This document shows, in pieces, positions 55,136-64,000 of a stretch of 64,000 bases of DNA; the stretch's first letter is position 1, and every line of letters starts with the position of its first letter. The stretch is from positions 13,357,666-13,421,665 of the forward strand of contig NC_088778.1 of NCBI RefSeq assembly GCF_954871325.1. Reading direction: 5' to 3'. The position numbers were made by a program, and so were the translations under genes. The notes below the pieces were generated by a model. That model searched no databases. It had not been told where the DNA came from and saw nothing but the letters and a program-made list of their open reading frames with translations. Source of the DNA: Gordionus sp. m RMFG-2023 (lineage: Eukaryota > Nematomorpha > Gordioida > Chordodea > Parachordodidae).

Positions 55136-57350
55136 AACAACATTAATTAATTAGAACACAACGCCCGCACGCTTATAATAAATATATATCGTGATTAAAA
55201 CAAATTATACTGTTGTTGCTTTTTCTGATTTATATATTACTATTCGTACATAATATTATTCACCATTCCTTCACTATTATATTACATAAAAAATCTTCGA
55301 CAGATTAAAATATAACGACAAGTACAAAAGCCATAAAGGCCGATATATTTGGCTAAATTAAATAATACATAATTTTTCTAGATAGCTACTTGTAATTCAA
55401 GTTTACTTACATTCTTCTAATATCTTTTAAAATAGTTAAGACTATCAATAAAAAAGGAATATACTTTTATAAATATAATAGCCTTTCGAGCTTTATCATT
55501 GGCCTTTTAAATCGATAAAATTTAATAATATCCATAATTTGTCGGGTCGAAATTTGACCTTGAAATATTTATTGTTGATAACTTACTTTCCTTTAATTTT
55601 TTTGACATTCCTTTAAAATGCGGAGGATCAATTGAGGCACTAAATATTGGCTCTAAATAAAATTCGAATTTTAGATTTTGGTAAAATGCCAAAACTTTTC
55701 TATTTTGCATATAACTCACCAACGGTTCATTCCGCTGGTATGGGGTTTATAGATTCTGGAGGATCAATTAACGTACTACACTTTGGCACAATTATCGGTA
55801 ATTGATCCTCACTTTCTAAATTAATTCTTCCAACTTAACGTTTTTAAAACGGTTATAACTCGGTATTGGTTAGTGGTATCGATATCCGGTTTGGTGATTG
55901 TTAATGTACGTATTGAATACTACATAATTGCCAATTCAAAACATGATCTTTTTTATTTTCGGTTTTGACAAAGTGAATACTTTTTTGTTTTGCTTATAAC
56001 TCACGAACGGTTTCCGTTGATATGCGGTTTAAAGATTCTGGAGGATCAATTAACGCACCACAATTTGGTATAGTTTTTGGTAATTGATCCTCACTTTTAA
56101 AAAAATTCCTACAACTTCACGCTTTAAAAACAGGTCATAACTCGGTTGCGGTTAGTGATATCGATATCCGGTTTGGAAATTATTAACGCACAAATTAAAG
56201 CCTAAATAACTGCCAAATTTCAGATCGTGATATTTTATATTTTCGGTTTGGGCTAAGTGCCAGCATTTCTTATTTTGCTCATAACTCAGTAACGGTTCAT
56301 TCCGCTGCTTTCCGGATAGAAGATCAATTAACGGGCTATACAATAATATAAATTTCGGTAATTGATCCTCAAATCATTCCTACAGCTACAAATCTTCGCA
56401 CTTTCATTATTTTGCTTATAACTCAATAGCCTTTAATTTTTTTGACATTCCGTTTGAAGAATACGGAGGATCAATTAAGGTACTAAATATTGGTTATAAC
56501 TAAAAAAATGATTGCTCTAATTTTTAATTTTGGCAAGATGCCAAAACCTTTCTATTTTGCTTATAACTCACGAACGGTTTATTCCGTTGATATGCGGTTT
56601 AAAGATTCTGGAGGATCAATTAACGCACCACAATTTGGTATAGTTTTTGGTAATTGATCCTCACTTTTTAAAAAAATTCCTACAACTTCACGCTTTAAAA
56701 ACAGGTCATAACTCGGTTGCGGTTAGTGATATCGTTATCCGGTTTGGAAATTATTAACGCACAAATTAAAGCCTAAATAATTGCCAAGTTTCAGATCGTG
56801 ATTTTTTATATTTTCGGTTTTGGCAAAATGCCAACACTTTCTTATTTTGCTCATAACTCAGTAACGGTTCATCCCGCTGCTTTTCGGATAGAAGATCAAT
56901 TAGGATCAATTAACGGGCTATACAATGGTAAAAATTTCGGTAATTGATCCTCAAATCATTCCTATAGCTACAAATCTTCGCACTTTCATTATTTTGCTTA
57001 TAACTCAATAACCTTTGATTCCGCTGATGTCTGGTTTGAAGATCAATTAGGATCAATTAAGACTCTAAATAATGGCATAGGTTTTGGTAATTGATCCTTA
57101 CATCGTTCCTACAACTTCACGGACCTCTAAAAATTCTAAGGAAAAAATGCATATATTGTTCGACCATGTATAGTTAAAACACGTCTCAAAGTATATTACT
57201 CAATATTAATTTTTGGAGTAACTTTATTTTTTCATAAAACATTTTGTTAAATTTTCTTATTAAAAAATATTTTTTGTACTATTTTCGACATATATTTTTG
57301 TATTATCGTTAACATATATAGTTGTAATTTAGCCAGAAATTAAACTTTTT
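55136..57350 (-). repeat. Right arm of the foldback element
   Basis: Reverse complement of 47830-50032 plus 51968-52007. Differences are mostly single bases and short indels, for example in the frames 55522-55722 and 49481-49681, whose translations differ at one residue. It shows the uninterrupted mariner target near 55160. Confidence 0.9.
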
Positions 57351-57410
57351 ATTGTATTTTATCATAAAATCTTGTATGCAAATTCACAAAATAATGCCAA
57401 AATAATAAAA
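57122..57410 (+). repeat. Third copy of the P segment at the right edge
   Basis: Direct repeat of 47542-47829 including the hairpin loop (ATCATAAAATCTTGTATGCA). It gives the foldback element 288-bp direct repeats at both outer edges in addition to its inverted arms. Confidence 0.85.
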
Positions 57411-57984
57411 GAAACATTTTACAGAAATTAATAAATAAACAATTTTATACATAACAATATTTATATTTTTAAGTTAATTTGAAGAAACAGCTCAAGCCCA
57501 TGCACTCGATAGTTACCAAGTTTTCACAAATAACAACCCAAAAAAGTTTTGAAGAGGGTTAACTATATATAAACTATAATTATATGTGAATTTAAGAGTT
57601 TGGAAGAGAAAAAATGGCTAGGTCAAACAGGCTGTGATTAAAGACACTTTTAAACCAATATTTATGGGATTAATATAAAATAAAATAATGAACAAAGCTT
57701 TAATTTATTAGTGTATAGTAAGATTTAAGATTAGCAGATGATTTATTTTTTCTTAGTTTTCGTTTAGTGGAGTTTCACAACACATTATTAATTTAATATT
57801 ATTTTTTTTTTGAATCCTGGTAATAATTATAAAAATTTCTTTCATTTTTGTATACTTGGCGGCTTTTGCACTAACTGTGAATGGGGTCATAAAAAAATCA
57901 CTCTACCCGACCTAGAGCTCGAAATAAATTTTTTGGCCTGACCCCATTTTAATTTATTTAAAACCCTATCTCAGTCATACTCAT
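57411..57984. other. No gene recognised
   Basis: AT-rich. A scrap near 57895-57950 (CCGACCTAGAGC, GGCCTGACCCC) is worn GGCCCGA-type repeat leading into repeat S. Confidence 0.4.
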
Positions 57985-58450
57985 ACCTATTGATTTTTAG
58001 GCACTAATACCTTCCTGTTAGCCTTGAGTCCGAAAATATTTAAATTTAAAAATATAAATAAAAAGCAATTTAGTATAAATTTAAAACTAATTGTCCTTAT
58101 CCTAATCCCAGAAAAATTTTAATTTATTCTTTATTTAGAAAAAGTGATTTTTAGAAATCGTTGCAAAAGTCGTATGGCTGGAAATAATAGCTCAGAAAAC
58201 CAACATAATAATTCATTTAATCCTAATTTTTTTGGTATTTTTTTAGCCCTAGCTAGACCCGGTTAAAATTTTTATAACCCTAAGCTGAGTTGCTTGCAGG
58301 GCGTTACTATCTCTAGAAAACACCATTGCATTTTGCTGCTTCTTTATTTTTGGTAAATAATTTGGAATAACAATTCATCTGAGGCCTGAGCACCAAATTG
58401 GGGGATAAATTTTATAACCAAGCAAATTAACAAGGTGCTAAACAGGTTAG
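57985..58450 (-). repeat. Dispersed repeat S, copy 2
   Basis: Reverse-orientation partner of 43780-44340. Both are followed, in the S direction, by GGCCC-type units on the outer side. Confidence 0.7.
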
Positions 58451-59284
58451 GTTCTGAAAATATTATTAATTGAACTGGGTAAATTTCACTAACAAAAAAA
58501 TGTCGTATGAGATATTCAACAGTGTACTAAAAGCGTTGTTTTAAAATTATTTCCTTATCTCAATCTTTTCCGTGTTCAGGTTGCGATAATATTTTTGACA
58601 TTTGTTCATGCTCAGTGTAGTTTATTTTGAAAAATTTTAATGAAAACTTATTATTTTTTATATCAAGCTCATTGGTGTCAAAAGGAAGAACTCATTTTTA
58701 GATTCTTTATTTTAAATTTGACTATCGAAATCAATAGGAGAAATTTATAAAATTCCTATAGAATTCAACTGACTTTGCCAAGATTTATTTTATTTTGTGA
58801 TTTTGAAAAATATTTTAGAGAATACAACAATAATCTCTTAAAAAATCTTGGAAAATCTGTAGTTAATTACTATTAAAAACCATAAAGGAGAGAAATCACA
58901 AGATGTACTACAAGCCAGATTAAATAATAACGGGCCATGCAAAATTTTATATGCCGGTTTCTGGTATCCAGTAAGAAAATGGCGCCACGGCTCTACTGGA
59001 ATATTCTTAAAGGGTTGTGAAAAACTTTCTTAGTGGGACTTGCCCTATTTTTCCATCCTAGCACGTATCCAAAACTGTGTTTAAATATTGTTTTGCAATT
59101 TTTTGATTTGATTGTTAAAAATTTTATCAATTTTTTAAATATGACGCTTTTATTTTATGTATTTAATAAAAATTGATTAAACTTAGATTACAAATAATTA
59201 ATTAACCTAATTTTAGAGTAAGATAAAAATTGGTATGTACATTTATAATAAAAATAATTAATTAGTAGTCAAATCATATCATTT
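58451..59284. other. Flank downstream of the STIP1 gene
   Basis: AT-rich and without recognised repeats; the left edge of the STIP1 3' untranslated region probably lies within the last few hundred bases. Confidence 0.4.
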
Positions 59285-60171
59285 TCATCGTATCTGAATG
59301 ATGCCCACTTCTAGAAGCTTTTGAATTTTTTCTGCTATATTTGGATTTTTCAGATGCCTATAAAATAATTTTGAATATATTATAAAAATTTAACTTTGCT
59401 TTCATAAGTTATAATCCTTTAGTCTCATATAAATATTACGAACAGAACAAAGCCTCTCATAGCATATTTTAAGAATAAAATTTAATAATAAACTCTTTAA
59501 GAGCGCTAGGATCGTTCTGCATCTGTTCTAAAATCATTCTCATAGCAGGGTCGGTGAGAATGGATTGAACCTCTGGATCTTGCATTGCCTTTTGCTTTAT
59601 ATCTTCTACAGATTGACTTTGATTTTGACCAAGAGCACTGTAGCATTTCCTGGTTCCTTCTAGGGCTTCCTTTATAAATGAGAAAATGTATAGTTTCAAA
59701 ATCATATATCAGTAATATTGCAGATTTAAAGCCATAATTGAGCGAAGAAATATTATAAAATTTAAAAAAATAAATTAATGGTTAATAAAATCTTAAACCT
59801 GTGAGGAGGGATCTAATTCAAGGGCCTTTTGAAAGGCAATCATTCCCTTGGTCGATTCTTTTAATGCCAACAAAATATGTCCTCTTCGTATATATCCTTT
59901 AACTGTAACAAAATAGGAGTTAATAATTTTAAAAAAGAGAATAAATTAAATTAGAGTATGCAAAAATGAAAACAGCAGAATTAAAAATCATGTATAGGAC
60001 GTTACATACCAAAGTTAGGATCAAGTTGTAGGCATTTGTCACAATCTTGAAGGCCTAACCTAAATTCAGCTAATTTTGTATAACATGCAGCTCGGTTGCT
60101 GTAAACAATGGCGTTTTCTGGACTTCTTTTAATAGCCTCGGTGTAGTATTTAAGGGCAGCTGGATAATCGC
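59285..60171 (-). CDS. STIP1: STIP1/HOP co-chaperone, C-terminal exons
   Basis: Adaptor that links Hsp70 and Hsp90 in the cytosol. Four exons on the minus strand join in frame: 60171-60010, 59902-59799, 59669-59494 and 59357-59285 (TGA). Introns of 107, 129 and 136 nt are GT-AG. Exons 1-2 encode TPR2B ([69 protein letters not shown]). Exon 3 begins [15 protein letters not shown] and gives the DP2 domain ([20 protein letters not shown]). Exon 4 ends [20 protein letters not shown] then QIR, as in animal HOP. The upstream exons for TPR1, DP1 and TPR2A are not seen to 64000, so the upstream intron is longer than 3.8 kb or those exons lie beyond the window. No breaks were seen. Confidence 0.95.
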
Positions 60172-61257
60172 CTTCATAAAAGAAATGGTGAAATTCATTT
60201 TAATGAAAAAAAAACAATATTAATTCTTAAAATACAAGGTCATGCTCAGAAGTGGTTACTTTATTTTAATAGAGCCCTGCATGGACCTGTCCGACCGAAG
60301 TTTCACCATTAGGATTTTGGTGGATCAAACCTTAATGTTTGATATATAGAAAAAGTGGAAAGCAAAGTATCTTTTTGTCGGGTCAGACCGAATGAAAAAT
60401 ATAATCTCATTAAAATTATCTTTGTAAAATAAACCTTTGTTTTTTTAAAAATCTTAATATAAAAAATTTTAAACCTTGTAAAAAAGCACTAGTATTAGGG
60501 TATTTCTATTTTTAAAATCTTGAAACATACGATTAGCTAATAAAATATTTTAATATTCCTTCATTAAATTCGGCGTAGATTATATTTTTCGACTAGGTCA
60601 TATGAGACAAGGCCAGATCTGACAGTTAAAAGTCAAAATATTGTAGTTTCTTTTTTTGTTACTGTTTTTAATGGGGGTAATTAAAAACCGGGTTCTCATT
60701 TTATTTCCCTAATGCTTTTATATATTTTTAAATTTCCTTGAAAAAGTATAAGTGAAGTTAAAAAATATTTAACAAATATCATATATAATTTACATAATGA
60801 TAAGGTAATATATACTGGGTATTCAAACTAAAATAACTTGTAGAAAAAATTTTTCAAATTTCACATTTTTTAAAAATATTTGAGTTTTTATTGGCTAGGA
60901 TTCAGTATTTTTATTACCCAAAAATAAATACTCTGGCAATAAATAAATCAAAATGCGTAGAAAGATTTTTATTATCAAGAAATAAATGTTTTGGACAGTA
61001 TTTATTAATTAAAAATTGCCCAGCCAATTTTTTTTTTAAATTAAAAATGCTCGTTTGCATTTTTCTTTCAGTCATATTCTTAAATATAACTACTCTTGAA
61101 CCATTTTAAATATTAATTACACTTCTAATCCGGTAAAGCAATATTTGAAAAATTTCTAAATCTATTGTTCAACATTATCTAAAAGGAATATCATGGAATA
61201 AAAAATTTTAAACCTTGCTCAACTTATTTTGACACAATCAACTATGCTAAAATTTAC
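60172..61257. other. Upstream part of STIP1, presumed intron
   Basis: AT-rich. A short patch near 60280-60400 (AGCCCTGCATGGACCTGTCC, then GTCGGGTCAGACCGAATG) looks like worn GC-rich repeat. The frame 60891-61109 has no motif and is Phe/Ile-rich. Confidence 0.45.
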
Positions 61258-64000
61258 AGTTAGTTGAGGGAGGGGATTACGGCCATTAAAATAACAGACA
61301 CCCTCAGTCATTGTCTTCTAAGAACTAAATTTCCCGATAATATGATATTGTTTCGTTGTATAAGGGGGAAAAATTATACTTTAATGCAACTTAAATGGCA
61401 TGAAATTTCAATCTATATTAGGTCAAGCCATATTGGTTCAAGTGATAATCAATCACTTTACAACCCGACCATCTCAGATTTTGTTAAAATTTGGTATTTA
61501 AGTTAATAAAGTATTGTAATTGACGAATCCAAAATATTAGACTCTTACTCTATTAGAACCGGAGATAGGGCTTCAAAGTGGCTCAGTTGGTCATTTTTCG
61601 AAAAAAATGATTTTTTAAAATTGGGATAACTTTTATATTAGATGTACTATGTATATCTATTATGGCTCATTTTATAGCCCTAAGTAAACTCTTTAACGTA
61701 TGTTAAATAAAAATAATTTTTAGTTTATACATTTTTTTTAAATTGCGGTTAAAAATTTGTAATTAATTTTTTAAAATGTTAGACTAAATTTTTTTTACAA
61801 ATTTCAGATATTTTGTAGAGTACCAAGAACTGTTCATATAAAAAATTTCAGAGTGGGGCCAAAATTATTAATTAGGAAAAATCTCATTTTTGAAAAATCC
61901 GCTAGATGGTGTAAGTATTATAAAATATCAATTTTATTAATAAAAGTCAATCTAATAATTTTTTTTTATTCCATAATAAAATATTTATCGAATAATTAAT
62001 TGTAAGCATAATATTTAAAATAATTTTAATTTAATTTCCTTGAATTTAATTTATAGGTAATAAAATTTATTAAAGTAAGCATTAATAAATTATCGATTTT
62101 TCGAATAATTTTTTCCCAATAATTTATCAATTTTTTTTACCTGTTACTTTTTCCTAAAATTTTAATTTTTAAAATTAATTTATTAATATGTTTTTCTCTT
62201 CTCTTCTCATACCCATTGAATCTGTCAAATCACTATTCTATAAAAGGTTTAAGAAAAGTGATGCTCTGGATGACAATGTATCATAAAATTAACAAAGGAG
62301 ATTATATTTGTCCATGTCGCAAATTTTTATATAAAAAGAAGAATAGTATTCCAATTTTAGAGGATAGCAACATTCCTACAACTTCAAATAATTTCTTAAA
62401 CCTCCACCGATATAGAAAATGATTATCCAATTAACAACGACAATACGCAACTCCCCACTTTTTTCAGAATCCTTAAATTCTACTTTAATTAAATGGGGAA
62501 TTCTCCAATAAAAAAAGAGACTAAGAGAAAAAGGATATCTCAAGAAAAAGCTCAGCAGACTAGGTACCGATTTTTTGGTACTACAGCCACACAGTTTATT
62601 AAGTGTCGATTTGAATACTTTCATGGGCCAAGGTACAAAAGCTTTTGGCAAAATTCTTCAACCAAAGGTGAATACAAATGGTAGCTAGATTTGATAATTT
62701 ATATGAAAAATAATTATCCATTATTGTCTAAAACACAAAAATATCAATTATTAACGACATTACCTCCAATTTGAAACACTCACTAAATTAAAAAACAATT
62801 TCGTTTTATATGATCCGTAATTCAAAATTGGTCAAAAGGGGATTCTTTCAGTTTCTAATCCCAAGGCAGGTAAAACCATAGATCAGAGCACAGTTAGCAT
62901 TGTAAAAAGTTTCTATTTAAACAATGAAAATAGTAGATTACTGCCCGGAAAAAAGATTGCCTTTCTATAATTGAAAATTATAAAAGGATTAATGTTCAAA
63001 AACGGTTAATTCTAAATAATTTAAAAGAAATCTATATAAATTTTAAAGCTATCTACTCTTCTCTTAAAATCGGATTTTTAAAATTCGCCTCATTGCACCC
63101 TAAAAATTGCATAATACCAGGTTCAAGTGGCACTCACTCGGTTTGTGTCTGCCTAATCGTTCAGAATGTTAAGTTGCTAATAATAGATAGCAATCTAGCA
63201 ACTTTAACAAAAAATAGGGATTTTGAGATAAAAACTTACAAAGACATAATTCCAGCAATCCTCCCCTGCCAGCCTGTAATTTTGGCGAATGTCATGAATG
63301 TCCTGGGGACCAAGCATTAAGGGCTAAATTAGAAAATTTATTAATTGCACATGATATATACAGGATAACGTTCAATCAATGGATATCTGTAGATAGAACA
63401 GTCTAGAGACCCTAACACAAACAGCTGACGAATTTCTTACTTATTTGAAAAAATATTTATTTTGTTTCGCCATGCTTTTATTACTGAACAGCAAAATAGA
63501 TTCCATCAGAATCTTAAAAACAAATTAGAACATAATCCTTATTTGGTTATCTGTGATTTTTCTGAAAATTACTCTTTTATACTTCAAGATGAAGTCCAAG
63601 GTTATCATTGAGCCACTTCCCAGGTTACCCTATATCCATTTGATATATATTATAAAGTAAATAATGTATTAAATCAAAGTTATGTGGCCATATCCGCAGG
63701 AAGAACTTATACTCTAACTAATGATGAATGTAAAAATGACAATATATAAATTAAATTTAAAGAAATTTTGGTAAAATTATTTTAATTATGCTTACTATTT
63801 TCGATAAATATTATATTGATAAAATTTATATTTTAAAATACTTACGCCATCTAGCGGATTTTTTAAAAATGAGATTTTTCCTAATTAATTTTTTGGCCCC
63901 ACTCTGAAATTTTTTCTATGAACAGTTCTTAATACTTTTTACAAAATATATGAAATTTGTTAAAAAATACTTAGTCTAACATTTTAAAAAATTAATTACA
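61258..64000 (+). mobile_element. Transposon of an unnamed invertebrate family, cut by the window end
   Basis: An inverted repeat of at least 165 bp is visible: 61760-61925 (GAGTGGGGCCAAAATTATTA, AATCCGCTAGATGG) against 63835-64000 (CCATCTAGCGGATT, GGCCCCACTC). The left arm may continue back to about 61258; its partner would lie beyond 64000. Coding between the arms is a broken transposase-like frame. Confidence 0.65.
62216..63730 (+). pseudogene. Broken transposase-like protein with SGTHSVCVC motif
   Basis: Frames in order: 62216-62422; 62493-62684 (GNSPIKKETKRKRISQEKAQ); about 62990-63320 (VQKRLILNNLKEIYINFKAI, FLKFASLHPKNCIIPGSSGT, HSVCVCLIVQNVKLL); about 63310-63405 (CPGDQALRAKLENLLIAHDI, ITFNQWISVDR); about 63500-63610 (LEHNPYLVICDFSENYSFIL, QDEVQGYH). 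Several stops and frame changes separate them. I recall this order from highly repeated uncharacterised proteins of aphids, hydra and other invertebrates. The conserved CDFSENY and QDEVQG words would suit a DDE-type catalytic site. The assignment to a named superfamily is not possible from here. Confidence 0.6.

Larger units (their letters stand above)
47830..57350. mobile_element. Giant foldback element, ~2.2-kb inverted arms
   Basis: The left arm (47830-50032, resuming 51968-52007 after a mariner) and right arm (55136-57350) are reverse complements with a few percent difference. Outermost sequence is AAAAAGTTTAATTTCTGGCT on both sides. The arms contain tandem subunits rich in TTAATTGATCC and GAGTTATAAGCAAAAT. 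The centre (52008-55135) is ~3.1 kb and carries no recognisable transposase. The element is presumably a nonautonomous foldback (FB/TIR-rich) DNA transposon whose helper is elsewhere; no target duplication was identified. The mariner is not native to it, as the right arm shows the empty site. Confidence 0.85.

Overview
The window is eukaryotic and very AT-rich. Its host genes are split by short GT-AG introns and embedded in dense layers of transposons. The recognisable host genes are animal genes: a Golgi alpha-1,3-fucosyltransferase (GT10), a mitochondrial exonuclease of the MGME1 type, and the C-terminal exons of the Hsp70/Hsp90 co-chaperone STIP1/HOP. Together with the transposon mix (hAT, MULE, PIF/Harbinger, Tc1/mariner-IS630, piggyBac, LINE), this fits an invertebrate metazoan with a compact-intron, AT-rich genome (arthropod or rotifer-like). 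The species cannot be settled from the sequence alone.

Layout. 1-3822: a BED-zinc-finger hAT element (minus strand) carrying a ~1 kb palindrome in its 5' half. 4688-6324: a broken MULE transposase with introns. 6838-8296: a G-rich minisatellite, a GC hairpin module and a MITE. 10370-19115: two copies of one dispersed repeat, each split by a different hAT; the first hAT itself carries another hAT with a perfect 8-bp target duplication. 20137-21000: GC-rich repeat fragments. 21350-22822: the fucosyltransferase. 23160-24195: an hAT relic with ATTCG-rich ends. 25542-27061 (minus): the MGME1-like gene. 27478-28345: a LINE reverse transcriptase fragment. 30407-43563: a stack of nested elements, with two opposed copies of one hAT at the outside and, between them, another hAT, two Harbingers one inside the other, an IS630-type fragment, a piggyBac relic and a short hAT with an RT fragment. 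44668-46878: a small fossil LTR element. 47542-57410: a large foldback element with ~2.2 kb inverted arms built of tandem subunits, with a mariner inserted in its left arm. 59285-60171 (minus): STIP1 exons. 61258-64000: a transposon of an unnamed invertebrate family, cut by the window end.

The host genes do not form a pathway with each other. Most of the sequence is explained by serial insertion, and perfect target-site duplications (GCCATAAC, CAATATTC, GTATGTAT, TTA, GATTC) fix the edges of several elements. The least familiar object is the foldback element: its arms consist of ~580-bp tandem units rich in the palindromic motif TTAATTGATCC, and its 3.1-kb centre codes for nothing recognisable except small scraps. 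No tRNA, rRNA or CRISPR array was seen.
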